From: an uncultured Cohaesibacter sp.
GTDB taxonomy: Bacteria; Pseudomonadota; Alphaproteobacteria; Rhizobiales; Cohaesibacteraceae
NCBI RefSeq assembly: GCF_963676275.1
Contig: NZ_OY781091.1
Location: 3,698,775 to 3,762,774, forward strand
DNA: 64,000 bases
Direction of reading: 5' to 3'
The notes under the pieces were generated by a model. The model had not been told where the DNA came from. It saw nothing but the letters and a program-made list of their open reading frames with translations, and did not search any database. Both the position numbers and the translations under genes were made by a program. Positions 43,843 to 52,919 of the stretch are shown in pieces. Every line of letters starts with the position of its first letter. The stretch's first letter is position 1.

Positions 43843-45669
43843 TCAGGCGATAAAACCGCCTGATTGCCGATCCCACAGGGAAGCATAGAGCCCGCCAGAA
43901 GCAAGCAATTCATCATGCGTCCCCATCTCCACGATCTGACCATTATCCATGACGATCAGCCGATCCATCGAGGCGATGGTTGACAGCCGGTGCGCGATGG
44001 CCAGAACGGTCTTGTCCTTCATCAGCAGATTGAGACTATCCTGAATGGCTGCCTCCACCTCTGAATCGAGCGCAGAGGTCGCCTCGTCCAGCACCAGAAT
44101 GGGCGCATTCTTGAGCAACACCCGAGCGATGGCGATGCGCTGGCGCTGACCACCGGAAAGCTTGACGCCCCTCTCGCCAACCTCGGCATGCATGCCCTTG
44201 TTGCCATGGCGATCTTCCAGATCCTTGATGAAATCGAGAGCCTGCGCCTGCTCGGCGGCTTTGTAGGCAGCCTCTTCGCTGGCCCCCTCGAGCCCATAGA
44301 CGATATTCTCCATCACTGAACGATGCAGCAGGGACGTATCCTGCGTGACCACCCCGATCTGTGCCCTCAGACTGTCCTGACGCACATGGGCAATATCCTG
44401 TCCGTCAATCCGGATCGCACCGGAATTAAGATCATAAAAGCGCAAAAGCAGATTGATCATGGTCGATTTGCCCGCACCGGACCGTCCCACCAGCCCGATC
44501 TTCTCGCCGGGCCGAATGGTCAGCTCAAGCCGGTCGATGACAGGTTCATCCTTGCCATAATCGAAACAGACCTTGTCAAAGGCAATTTCACCGCGCTGGA
44601 CCACCAGTTGCTTGGCATCGTCGACATCCTGCACCATCTGCGGCTGGGAAATCGTGCTGATCCCGTCCTGCACCGTGCCAATATTCTCGAAAATGCTGCT
44701 CACTTCCCAGAGGATCCACTCGGACATCCCCCTCAAGCGCATCACCAGCCCCGCCACCAGAGCAATGTCTCCGGGCAGCACGACGCCTGCCATCCAATAA
44801 TAGATGCCAACCACAACCGAGCTGAACAGCAGCAGGTTATTGAGCGTTTTCAGCACCACTTCCATGATCGTGACAAGCCGCATCATGACATAGACATTGT
44901 CCATGAAGCCGACCATCGACTGCTTGGCATAGGCATCTTCACGCGCAGCGTGAGAGAAAAGCTTGACCACCGAGATGTTGGAATAGGCATCCACCACCTT
45001 GCCCACCATCTCCGAGCGGGCATCGGCTTGCGCCTTGGAGATGTCGCGCATTCTGGGAACGAAGACCACCAGCGCGACGATATAGCCTACAATCCAGATC
45101 AGCAGCGGAAGCGCCAGCTGCCATTTGGCCGAACCGATGAGATAGAGCGCCGAAACGAAATAGACGCAGACATAGACAAAGACATCGGCAAGCCGCGTCA
45201 CCACCTCACGCACCGCAAGCGCCGTCTGCATCACCTTCTGCGCCACGCGCCCGGCAAATTCATCCTGATAGAATTCCATCGACTGACGCAGCAGATAGCG
45301 ATGCAGCCGCCAGCGTATCGAAGTGGGGTAATTGCCCATCACCGTCTGATGGAAAACGATCTGCCAGACAAATTCCAGCAGCGGCAGAATGACAAGCAGC
45401 ACAATGCCCATCCAGAGCAACTGGTTGCCATGGTCGGACAGAAAGCTGGAACGATCGCTGGCCGCAAACCAGTTCACCAGATCGCCGACAAAACCGAACA
45501 TCGCCACTTCGATAATCGAGATCAGCGCACTAACCAGCGACACGATCACCATATAGGGAGCCACCGGCCGGGTATAGAACCACATGAATGCCCAGAAGCT
45601 GCGTGGTGGTTGCTCAAGACTATAGTCGGCGAACGGATCAACCAGCTTTTCGAAAAAAGTAAACATCAC
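43843..45669 (-). CDS. ABC exporter, fused permease and ATPase (MsbA/multidrug type)
   Basis: This is a 608-residue half-transporter: six membrane helices (about 35-330), then an ATPase domain with Walker A GRSGAGKSTM, signature LSGGQRQR, Walker B ILVLDEATSALD and switch His in AIAHRLSTI. Such exporters move lipids, peptides or drugs across the inner membrane as dimers. The N-terminal FFEKLVDPFADYSLEQPPRS resembles a Rhizobiales subfamily of unknown substrate. It is on the same strand as petABC, 394 bases upstream, so co-transcription is unlikely. Confidence 0.92.
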   Translation of the reverse strand: MMFTFFEKLVDPFADYSLEQPPRSFWAFMWFYTRPVAPYMVIVSLVSALISIIEVAMFGFVGDLVNWFAASDRSSFLSDHGNQLLWMGIVLLVILPLLEFVWQIVFHQTVMGNYPTSIRWRLHRYLLRQSMEFYQDEFAGRVAQKVMQTALAVREVVTRLADVFVYVCVYFVSALYLIGSAKWQLALPLLIWIVGYIVALVVFVPRMRDISKAQADARSEMVGKVVDAYSNISVVKLFSHAAREDAYAKQSMVGFMDNVYVMMRLVTIMEVVLKTLNNLLLFSSVVVGIYYWMAGVVLPGDIALVAGLVMRLRGMSEWILWEVSSIFENIGTVQDGISTISQPQMVQDVDDAKQLVVQRGEIAFDKVCFDYGKDEPVIDRLELTIRPGEKIGLVGRSGAGKSTMINLLLRFYDLNSGAIRIDGQDIAHVRQDSLRAQIGVVTQDTSLLHRSVMENIVYGLEGASEEAAYKAAEQAQALDFIKDLEDRHGNKGMHAEVGERGVKLSGGQRQRIAIARVLLKNAPILVLDEATSALDSEVEAAIQDSLNLLMKDKTVLAIAHRLSTIASMDRLIVMDNGQIVEMGTHDELLASGGLYASLWDRQSGGFIA

Positions 45670-46023
45670 AAAGTCCCCGATTAAACGGGCCCTGCCAAGA
45701 CGAGAAATGAGTGAGAAAACATGCGCATTGAAAGTGACGCCAGCTCAGCGGGTCAGAATGCCACATGTAGGGTTTGATGCATTTTCGGCGCAGCATATAG
45801 CAGTTTTGATGACAAGATAAGCATGAAAAAGCCTCAGGTCAGTTATGAGTTGCACTGTGATATTAATCACACTCCCCCCTGTTTCTCCTCAGGGTGAGCC
45901 CTTCTTCAACACCGGATCAATGACAGCTTGCAGCCTCCGACCTTGGTTGAATGCAGCAAGAATAGGCCCAAAAGCGCAAATATTTCCATTGTTATTCACG
46001 CAGGAGCCTGTAAAAACGCCATC
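45670..46023. other. Divergent intergenic region, ABC exporter / trmL
   Basis: This 354-base gap between divergent genes holds their promoters. The trmL frame is open upstream to 45928 but without a matching start. No other gene or clear motif is visible. Confidence 0.45.
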
Positions 46024-46485
46024 ATGACCAGAATAGACATTGCCCTTTTCCAGCCGGACATCCCGCAAAATACCGGTACCATTCTCAGAATGGCGACCTG
46101 TCTGGGCCTGCATGTCCATATCATCGAGCCTTGTGGCTTCACCCTGAATGACCGCACCCTGCGGCGTGCCGGGATGGACTATCTGGAACGGTCCAGCTTC
46201 ACCAGACATATTTCGTGGGGCCATTTCAAGGACTGGCAAGGGGAAAGCGGCAAACGACTGCTTCTAGCAACGACCAAGTCGGACGCCTCCTTCTATGACA
46301 TGACCTATCACGATGGCGACATCATTCTATTTGGCAGGGAATCTGCCGGTGTCCCGCAAGAGGTCCATGATTATGTCACCGAGCGGATCACCATCCCCAT
46401 GCAAGAGGGTGAGCGATCGCTCAATCTGGCCATTTCGACAGCCATGATAACCACAGAAGCCCTGCGGCAAGTGAGATCTTATTGA
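46024..46485 (+). CDS. trmL: tRNA (cytidine/uridine-34 2'-O) methyltransferase TrmL
   Basis: TrmL is a minimal SPOUT (trefoil-knot) enzyme that methylates the ribose of the wobble base in certain leucine tRNAs. The 153-residue protein has [20 protein letters not shown] at residues 7-26, the knot segment [11 protein letters not shown] (about 101-111) and [20 protein letters not shown] near the end, all typical. The frame is open to 45928, but the ATG at 46024 matches the family start. The hemF start lies 2 bases after its stop. Confidence 0.94.
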   Translation: MTRIDIALFQPDIPQNTGTILRMATCLGLHVHIIEPCGFTLNDRTLRRAGMDYLERSSFTRHISWGHFKDWQGESGKRLLLATTKSDASFYDMTYHDGDIILFGRESAGVPQEVHDYVTERITIPMQEGERSLNLAISTAMITTEALRQVRSY

Positions 46486-46487
46486 CG

Positions 46488-47405
46488 ATGAGTGAAAGAC
46501 CAGAAAGCACCATCCCCGAAGGCCTGCCAGCTGATCTGGAGAGCAAAAAGGACCGCGCGACCGATTGGTTCCACAGGCTTCGCGACAATATCTGCACCGA
46601 ATTCGAGGCAATCGAGGATGCACTCTGCGGCCCCAACAGCCAGATGGCTCCGGGTCGCTTCATTCGCACACCATGGCAACGGACCGACCATAGCGGCGCC
46701 AAGGGCGGTGGCGGCCAGATGTCGATCATGAAGGGGCGCGTATTCGAGAAGGTCGGCGTGCATGTCTCCACGGTGCATGGAGAATTCGCCCCGCAATTTC
46801 GCGACCAGATTCCCGGAGCCTCCGAGGATCCCCGATTCTGGGCATCGGGCATTTCGCTCATCGCCCATATGCACAATCCCCATGTGCCTGCGGTTCACAT
46901 GAATACCCGCATGATTGTCACCACCTGCCAGTGGTTTGGCGGCGGTGCAGACCTCACCCCGGTGCTTGCCAGCCGACGCACGCAGGATGATCCCGACAGC
47001 ATCGCCTTTCACAAGGCCATGCAGGAGGCCTGCGACAAGCACCCGGTCGCCGACTATCAGGCCTATAAGGAATGGTGTGACCGCTATTTCTATCTGCCAC
47101 ACAGGGATGAGCCTCGCGGCATCGGCGGCATTTTCTATGATCGCCACAATAGCGGCGACTGGGAAGCCGATTTCGCCTTCACGCAGGATGTCGGCCGCGC
47201 CTTCCTCGCCATCTATCCCAAGCTTGTCCGCAGACAAATGGAACAACCATGGACCGAGGCCGAGCGCGAGGAACAGCTCATCCAGCGCGGACGCTATGTG
47301 GAATTCAATCTGCTCTATGACCGAGGCACGATTTTTGGCCTCAAGACCGGCGGCAACGTGGATTCGATCCTCTCCTCCATGCCTCCGGAGGTCAAATGGC
47401 CCTAA
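46488..47405 (+). CDS. hemF: Oxygen-dependent coproporphyrinogen III oxidase
   Basis: HemF converts coproporphyrinogen III to protoporphyrinogen IX with oxygen, in haem synthesis. The 305-residue protein carries the family signatures [17 protein letters not shown] (about 125-141), [11 protein letters not shown], and the C-terminal [18 protein letters not shown] (about 269-286). The ATG at 46488 is preferred to an in-frame TTG at 46482. It is translationally linked to trmL. The haem product supports the bc1 cytochromes encoded upstream. It converges on the HAD phosphatase gene. Confidence 0.97.
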   Translation: MSERPESTIPEGLPADLESKKDRATDWFHRLRDNICTEFEAIEDALCGPNSQMAPGRFIRTPWQRTDHSGAKGGGGQMSIMKGRVFEKVGVHVSTVHGEFAPQFRDQIPGASEDPRFWASGISLIAHMHNPHVPAVHMNTRMIVTTCQWFGGGADLTPVLASRRTQDDPDSIAFHKAMQEACDKHPVADYQAYKEWCDRYFYLPHRDEPRGIGGIFYDRHNSGDWEADFAFTQDVGRAFLAIYPKLVRRQMEQPWTEAEREEQLIQRGRYVEFNLLYDRGTIFGLKTGGNVDSILSSMPPEVKWP

Positions 47406-47419
47406 GGCTCTTTGGTCTT

Positions 47420-48067
47420 TCAGACAAGCCCTAGCAGACCGGGCAAATCATCCATGGTGCCAAAGATCCGGGCACCATGCCGGGCGAGCGCCTCGCCGCC
47501 GCCCTTGGGCGCGTAACCCAGGCAGGGCATTCCCGCCCTCTTGGCCGCCAACGCCCCGCTGGCACTGTCTTCCACCACCACGCATTGATCGGCAGAAACG
47601 CCCATTTCTCTTGCCGCTGCCAGATAGAGCCCCGGCTCCGGCTTGAAGATACCGATGGTTTTTGCAGAAAAGCGACGCCCGACAAAACGATCCCACAGAC
47701 CAGTATGGCCCAGCGTGATCGCCATCTTCTCGTCCGACCCGTTGGATGCCACGCAATAGGGCACACCTCTTTCATCCAGCAGATCAAGGACGGCAACAAT
47801 CCCCCTGATCGGCTCGACACCCTGCTGCAATCGATGATGCAACTCCTTGCGAAAGGTCTTACACCAGTCATCGGGCAGATCGGCCCCCATTGCCTTCAGC
47901 GTCTCGAAATCCTTCTGAAGGGTACCACCGACAAAATTCTGCTCGGCAAATGCGATGGATATATTCATTCCGTGTCGGGCCAGATTGGCCACGAGCAGCT
48001 CATTGGCGGGTGTCTCGCTGTCAACCAGCACACCATCGCAATCAAAAATGACAAGCGCAGGGGACAA
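47420..48067 (-). CDS. HAD-superfamily sugar-phosphate phosphatase-like protein
   Basis: This 215-residue HAD hydrolase has the catalytic motif VIFDCDGVLVDSE (two Asp), motif II Ser/Thr in CVASNGS, and motif III/IV in KPEPGLYLAA and VVEDSASGALAAKRAGM. A helical cap lies between about 18 and 80. It resembles phosphoglycolate phosphatase or beta-phosphoglucomutase-like enzymes; the substrate is not determinable. The likely start is a TTG at 48067 (MSPALVIFDCDG) with CGGAG upstream, since an ATG at 48133 adds a poorly conserved leader. The upstream CCA-transferase gene is 78 bases away. Confidence 0.88.
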   Translation of the reverse strand: MSPALVIFDCDGVLVDSETPANELLVANLARHGMNISIAFAEQNFVGGTLQKDFETLKAMGADLPDDWCKTFRKELHHRLQQGVEPIRGIVAVLDLLDERGVPYCVASNGSDEKMAITLGHTGLWDRFVGRRFSAKTIGIFKPEPGLYLAAAREMGVSADQCVVVEDSASGALAAKRAGMPCLGYAPKGGGEALARHGARIFGTMDDLPGLLGLV

Positions 48068-48145
48068 GAAAATTCTCCGGGTTTCGATTGCAAGGCCTTG
48101 CCCGACCATCCTCTGGGAGCGAGCCGAATGCACGCGCCAGAAGGA

Positions 48146-49393
48146 TCAACGCAAGGTCTTCGCCATGGAAAGAAGCTGCTGCCTGCTTAGCGCAAAACCA
48201 CTGGCAACCCAAGCCTTTTCGAGCTTGTTCAACTGCTCGCCAATCTGCGGCCCCGGCTTCATGCCCCTATCGATCAAATGCCGCCCGTTAAGCGGGAAGA
48301 CCGGCACCGTCCATAGCGAGATGTCCCGCAGCTGCATGGAAAGCTCTGTCAGGTCCGGATTGATCTGCCGCCGGACCAGAGCCAGCAACACCAGATCACA
48401 TGCGGTCTCGTTGCCATGTTCATAGGCCAGTTGCTCCAGCAGCTTGCTGTCAATGGATCCGATGGTGCGCACTGTCCGCGCCATGCGCATCATCGCATCG
48501 CGATTGCGGTTCGGCAGACGCAGGACGCTCGCAAGGCGAATGGCATCTTCTCGCACATCAACACAAAGGGCTGTCAGCAGAAGATTGAGATCGGCCTGCT
48601 GGTAAAGCTGCGCGGCCAGCCTTTGCAATCGGGCAAAGCGCGACAGATGGGGCACCGAGGCGAGAATGGCACTCAGCATGCCGCCCCTATGCATGGCATC
48701 GAGCGCCGCCACGGCAAATGGCCCCTGCACCAGCTTGGACATTTCCGCGCCGACCCGCTCTGCCGAAAGGCTGCAAAGCTGCCCTTGCGCGGCGATGCAG
48801 GCCCGGTAACCGTCCGGCTCCATCTCCCGCCCATATTGGGCAAAGAAACGAAAGAAGCGCAACACGCGTAAATAATCCTCGCCAATGCGCCCGCTGGCAT
48901 CGCCAATGAAGCGCACATGGCGGGCTTTGGCATCCTCGATGCCCTGCCCGACCGGATCATAAAGGCGCCCGTCCGCATCCATATAGATGGCATTCATCGT
49001 GAAATCGCGCCGATGGGCATCCATGTCCCAGTCGCGCCCAAAGGCCACTTCCGCATGCCGCCCGTCGGTCTCCACATCCCGGCGCAGAGTGGTCAGCTCA
49101 AAGCTGCGCCCGTCAATGACCAGCGTCACGGTTCCATGATCAAGCCCGGTCGGCACCGCCTTGATACCGGCCTCGGCGGCCCATTCCATAACCGTTTGCG
49201 GCAAAGCCGTGGTGGCACAATCGATGTCGGAAACCTTGGCCCCGATGAGGGAATTGCGCACCGCGCCCCCCACCACACGCACCTCTTCCCCCTCCCGGTT
49301 CATCAGCGAAAACAGTTTTTTGAGGGCAGGGTCATGACGCCAGCGGAATGCCGGATCATCATCGACCAGACAGCTTTGCTCTTGCAGGCTCAT
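48146..49393 (-). CDS. tRNA CCA-pyrophosphorylase / poly(A)-polymerase family nucleotidyltransferase
   Basis: This 415-residue class II nucleotidyltransferase has the head-domain motif VRVVGGAVRNSLIGAKVSDI with the catalytic DxD-type pair (DIDCAT), RRDFTMNAIYMD, and the tRNA-binding IGEDYLRVLRFFRFFAQYG. The C-terminal part is helical and lacks an HD phosphohydrolase motif. It adds or repairs the CCA end of tRNA; polyadenylation is possible. It lies in a tight minus-strand row with a small membrane protein (6-base gap), a NUDIX enzyme and a DUF1285 protein, a conserved Rhizobiales cluster. Confidence 0.93.
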   Translation of the reverse strand: MSLQEQSCLVDDDPAFRWRHDPALKKLFSLMNREGEEVRVVGGAVRNSLIGAKVSDIDCATTALPQTVMEWAAEAGIKAVPTGLDHGTVTLVIDGRSFELTTLRRDVETDGRHAEVAFGRDWDMDAHRRDFTMNAIYMDADGRLYDPVGQGIEDAKARHVRFIGDASGRIGEDYLRVLRFFRFFAQYGREMEPDGYRACIAAQGQLCSLSAERVGAEMSKLVQGPFAVAALDAMHRGGMLSAILASVPHLSRFARLQRLAAQLYQQADLNLLLTALCVDVREDAIRLASVLRLPNRNRDAMMRMARTVRTIGSIDSKLLEQLAYEHGNETACDLVLLALVRRQINPDLTELSMQLRDISLWTVPVFPLNGRHLIDRGMKPGPQIGEQLNKLEKAWVASGFALSRQQLLSMAKTLR

Positions 49394-49399
49394 TTGTTG

Positions 49400-49663
49400 C
49401 TATTCACTCATGATCTGCCCGGGAACCACCCTGTCGCCATCGAAATGCGCTGGCACATAGGTCCCGCTCAGGGGATTGTTGTTGATCACCGACATGATGA
49501 TGAAGCCCGCCAGACAGAAAAGCAGACCGGCCAGAACCAGCCAGTAGCGCGGTGCGTCAATCCAGGCTCGTTTATTGATTTTTCTGGTCAGGAAGAGATA
49601 AGCCGCATAGAGAACAAAGGGCAGCAGAAACAGGATGACTTGCGTTATCAGGACCCGGATCAT
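49400..49663 (-). CDS. Small conserved membrane protein (DUF6111-like)
   Basis: This 87-residue protein has two membrane helices (about 1-23 VLITQVILFLLPFVLYAAYL, and about 37-60 YWLVLAGLLFCLAGFIIMS) and a hydrophilic C-terminus with GTYVPAHFDGDRVVPGQ. The ATG at 49663 overlaps the NUDIX stop (ATGA), and the next gene begins 6 bases after its stop. The family is found between NUDIX and CCA-transferase genes in Rhizobiales; its role is unknown. The name DUF6111 is from memory. Confidence 0.78.
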   Translation of the reverse strand: MIRVLITQVILFLLPFVLYAAYLFLTRKINKRAWIDAPRYWLVLAGLLFCLAGFIIMSVINNNPLSGTYVPAHFDGDRVVPGQIMSE

Positions 49664-50289
49664 GATTGATAGACCGTTTCGTAGAGGTTGCGAAGAATGC
49701 CAGCGGTAACACCCCAGATATAATGCTCCTTGTAGGGCATTGCAAAATAATGTCGGGTTTTTCCTCGCCATTGCCCGCTCTTTCTCTGATGATTGGTCGG
49801 ATCCATCAGGAAACGCAGCGGTACTTCGAAAATCTCATCGACTTCACAAGGGTTTGGCACCAATTCAAATCCTGTCCGGACAGTGGAGAGAACCGGAAAA
49901 ATCCGATAACCAGTGGAAGAAATATAGGGTCTGAGCAACCCGAAAGTCTCAACATATTGTGAAGCGAGCCCGATCTCTTCATCCGCTTCCCGCAAGGCCG
50001 CCCCTTGCGGCGATGCATCACCTTCATCCACCTTGCCGCCGGGAAAGGCAATCTGACCGGCATGGGAAGGCAGATGTCCGGTGCGCTGGGTCAGGATTAC
50101 CGTCGCCTCGTCTCCCCGATCGACAATGGGAATGAGCACCGCAGCGTCCTTGAGCGCGGTCACCTCCCCCTCGTGCCAGGCCAGATCCTTGATCGGCGTC
50201 TTCTCCATCGGCAATCGATGGCTCTCGTCATCTCGTGCCAGCGCATCCAGAACCCTTTGCCGAAACTCGATTGCAGAAAAGTCCGTCAT
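49660..50289 (-). CDS. NUDIX hydrolase, CoA pyrophosphatase type
   Basis: This 209-residue NUDIX enzyme has the Nudix box beginning GGKVDEGDASP and ending READEEIGL (about residues 84-108). It also has the NUDIX upstream element LTQRTGHLPSHAGQIAFPG, which marks the CoA pyrophosphatase (NudL-like) subfamily. It would hydrolyse CoA or its derivatives in the cytoplasm. Start and stop each overlap their neighbours as ATGA, indicating coupled translation. Confidence 0.92.
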   Translation of the reverse strand: MTDFSAIEFRQRVLDALARDDESHRLPMEKTPIKDLAWHEGEVTALKDAAVLIPIVDRGDEATVILTQRTGHLPSHAGQIAFPGGKVDEGDASPQGAALREADEEIGLASQYVETFGLLRPYISSTGYRIFPVLSTVRTGFELVPNPCEVDEIFEVPLRFLMDPTNHQRKSGQWRGKTRHYFAMPYKEHYIWGVTAGILRNLYETVYQS

Positions 50290-50990
50290 TCCATTCCCTC
50301 AAGCATGGCGATTTCGTCCATCGAACAAACGGGAAAGAAATGCGCTCCGCTACGAATGCCATAAAGGCCCGCAAATTCGCCACAGCCTTCTTCAGCCAGT
50401 GCGACAAGATCATACATCAAGGCCCGGGTCACCAGCGCTTCAAGCCGTCCACGCACAGTAATATAGGCCTTGAGACCATGGGTCTTTGCCTCAAGCTCGA
50501 AGCGAAGAGGATGATCCCCGTCAAGCGGAGCCAGATCACCGACATTGGTGCGGAATATCAAGCGTCCGCCCTCGCCTTGCGTCGCGTCTGCCTCTTCGCG
50601 CTCGCGGGCCATTTCCACCGCCAGAAAAGGCGCATCATCCACCCTGATCCCGACCTTCTCGACCGGCGTAACCAGATAGGTGCGCCCATCCGCATCCTTG
50701 CGCAAAACCGAGGCAAACAGCTTCACAAGGGCGTCCCGCCCGATCGGCGTGCCCATATAGAACCATGTTCCGTCGCTGGCGATCCGCATGTCCAGATCGC
50801 CGCAAAAGTCCGGCTCCCAAAGATCGACTGGCGGCAAGGCGCGCCCGGAACCTGCCCGCTGCATCAGGGCGGCAAGACCGGCAGGCATGCCCGGCAGACC
50901 AGCCCTATCTGGCGCGCCATCAGCATCGCCCAGCGGATCATCCCGCCGGATCGCCTCTTTGTCATCGGATTGATGCTGCTTGCTATTCAT
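50286..50990 (-). CDS. DUF1285 domain protein
   Basis: This 234-residue protein has a disordered acidic/basic N-terminus (about 1-55) and a DUF1285 domain with MRIASDGTWFYMGTPIGRDA (about 81-100) and TYLVTPVEKVGIRVDDAPF. The fold is known from structural genomics; no activity is established, and it is usually beside NUDIX and CCA-transferase genes. The frame is open to 51035, but the ATG at 50990 fits best. Its stop overlaps the NUDIX start by 4 bases, and it heads this operon. Confidence 0.85.
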   Translation of the reverse strand: MNSKQHQSDDKEAIRRDDPLGDADGAPDRAGLPGMPAGLAALMQRAGSGRALPPVDLWEPDFCGDLDMRIASDGTWFYMGTPIGRDALVKLFASVLRKDADGRTYLVTPVEKVGIRVDDAPFLAVEMAREREEADATQGEGGRLIFRTNVGDLAPLDGDHPLRFELEAKTHGLKAYITVRGRLEALVTRALMYDLVALAEEGCGEFAGLYGIRSGAHFFPVCSMDEIAMLEGME

Positions 50991-51107
50991 TGCGCCTCGG
51001 CCTCCAGTGGCCCTCCACGCCTTTGACCACAGCACAAGGCGCAGAAGGAAACCGCAATGAATATAGGTCTCTAGACGGCAAGCGCAATGAAAAACTCACC
51101 CTCGCCA

Positions 51108-51608
51108 TCAGAGGCCGGGCTTGACAGCCCCCTTGCATTGACCTGCCGCTTCCTCGTCAAAAGGCAAGAGCAACAGCCGAAGCGGGTCAACCGGTCCGGG
51201 CATGGTGATCAGGCCCATCGGAACGCGCTCGAAGCCGAACCGGGCATAATAATCATAATCCCCCACCAGCAGGATGGCGCAATAATCAAGCCCCTTGGCG
51301 TCTTCAATCGCCCGCTCCATCAGCAGCTTGCCCGCCCCCTTATTCTTGAAATCGGGATGCACGGCCAGAGGCCCGAGCAACAGCGCCCGACAGGCCCCGA
51401 TGCGGATTGGCGACAAGCGCACCGAACCGGCGAGATGGCCGTGAGAGGTCGCAACAAAACTCAGCGACGGATCCGGGTCAACAGCTTCGCGCACCCGAAA
51501 TGCGGTTCTGGCAAAGCGACCGGGACCGAAAGCATCACGATGCAGCTGTTCAATGGCGCTCACATGAAGCGGAAGCTCACGCTCCAGAGTAAAATCTAAC
51601 CGACACAT
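51108..51608 (-). CDS. GNAT-family N-acetyltransferase (YhbS-like)
   Basis: This 166-residue acetyltransferase has the GNAT core: strand 4 with LLLGPLAVHPDFKNKGAGKLL (motif A given in part, acetyl-CoA loop about residues 90-105) and LVGDYDYYARFGFERVP (about 121-137), typical of YhbS/MnaT-like proteins. The substrate is unknown. The start at 51608 has a weak ribosome site; the frame is open to 51701. It lies upstream of the DUF1285 operon with a 117-base gap. Confidence 0.85.
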   Translation of the reverse strand: MCRLDFTLERELPLHVSAIEQLHRDAFGPGRFARTAFRVREAVDPDPSLSFVATSHGHLAGSVRLSPIRIGACRALLLGPLAVHPDFKNKGAGKLLMERAIEDAKGLDYCAILLVGDYDYYARFGFERVPMGLITMPGPVDPLRLLLLPFDEEAAGQCKGAVKPGL

Positions 51609-52589
51609 TGGGGAATTTCCGTTTTCTGACCCGCGCGCGGGTATGCCTCCATTACAACAATTCGACGGCGCATAGGCAATTGAACATCCCGGTGACCGCA
51701 ACCAGCCAACCGGTTTCCTGTACCCTGCGCAAAAAGCGTATCAATAGATCCGTCGTCGAAGCATCGTCAAAGGCCTGTCCTTTTGTTTGCCCTCAGCTAT
51801 CACAGTCCTAAAACCCTGTCTATAAGCGAGATTCTATTTTAAACATTAAAATAACAGTATTATATTCTTTTTAACAACTAAATTCAGAATTTGCTGCCAA
51901 AATCTGAAAATCAACTAAGCCCATCACCGCATGCCATGCATCACCCCGGCAAACCGGGATCAATCGCCAGACGACAAACATAAGACTACAGACATAGACA
52001 GACCACAGACAAAGCAAATCCCCTCGCGTCCTTTTCACCATCAAGCAGGGTGAAAGAATCAACCAGCAGATAACGCCAGACCATGAGGGCTTTGGCTCCC
52101 ATCCCCGTAAGGTCGAATAAGCAAACATCAGGCCCGCTGCATTTCTGACAGGAAGGTCAGATTTGCAAACAGATGCCACATCCGACGCAATCTTGTTTCT
52201 CCCCACAGGCAAGCTTCTGCAACAAACTTTCAACAGCCGCAACAGGCCTGAAAAGCGAGCAGAATTTCACCTTGCACAATTAAGTCACAAAACCACCAAA
52301 ATTTGCACATTATTTAACCATGCCGAAATTTACGTCAGACTTTCGCCGCACATAAGCCTGCCGGAACAGGCAAACTTATCAACCGCGAAACCCGATGAAA
52401 TTCGATTTATTTATTTATTAATGAATTGATTTTATTATCCTTTTCAAGGACTGAAAAAAGCACATGCCAGATATGCAACATTTCAACTATATTCCTATTG
52501 GTTTATCTGGAATATGGGCGCAAATTTGAAAAAGATGCTGCTTTTTTCAGCAGTGGTTGACCAAAAATTCATCAAACCGGAGCAAGGCC
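51609..52589. other. Long AT-rich intergenic region without a supported gene
   Basis: This 981-base gap separates the acetyltransferase gene from the small 36-codon gene. Two frames exist (minus 51871-52242 and plus 52163-52429) but show atypical composition and no recognisable domain. The section from about 51830 to 51890 and from 52410 to 52510 is especially AT-rich, and the latter probably holds the promoter of the small gene. A decayed gene or an sRNA is possible. Confidence 0.4.
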
Positions 52590-52700
52590 ATGATGAAGTT
52601 CCTGAAAAGAAGCAAAAAAGCTGCCCGTTATCACTGGCGTCCAGCAGTCGATATGGCAGACCGCAAGGTCGTCAACACGCTCATCAACCCGATGGGCTAA
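52590..52700 (+). CDS. Small basic protein, 36 residues, unknown function
   Basis: A short frame starts with a double ATG, preceded by CCGGAGCAAGGCC (GGAG about 9 bases upstream), and ends in TAA. The product starts MMKFLKRSKKAAR, has one Trp and ends NTLINPMG; nine Lys/Arg make it strongly basic. A strong intrinsic terminator follows 55 bases later, so it looks like a separate small transcription unit. No family was recognised. It could be a DNA- or membrane-associated peptide, or the coding part of a small RNA. Evidence is the clean start, stop and terminator context. Confidence 0.5.
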   Translation: MMKFLKRSKKAARYHWRPAVDMADRKVVNTLINPMG

Positions 52701-52754
52701 GACGCCAGATCGGCAGCCCTGAAAGCCGCCGCAGCGCAAGCATAGAGATTATCC

Positions 52755-52795
52755 AAAAACGGCAAACGCCCAACAAGGGCTCTTGCCGTTTTTTT
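52755..52795 (+). terminator. Intrinsic terminator after the 36-codon gene
   Basis: AACGGCAA and TTGCCGTT pair around an inner GCCC/GGGC stem, with A's before and TTTTTTT after. It isolates the small gene from the metallophosphoesterase gene. Confidence 0.88.
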
Positions 52796-52919
52796 GTGCC
52801 CATAAAGACCAGCATCCCAGCGGCAGCCAGCATCAAACCCACGACGCCAATGGCGGGTAATTGGGGTGAAGCAAAAAAGCAACTGGACTGGCCGCACAAA
52901 AAGAACTATGCGCTAATCT

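Noticed and set aside
51871-52242. Cys- and Trp-rich minus-strand frame of 123 codons
   Set aside because: No ribosome site, no domain signal, unusual composition; treated as non-coding.
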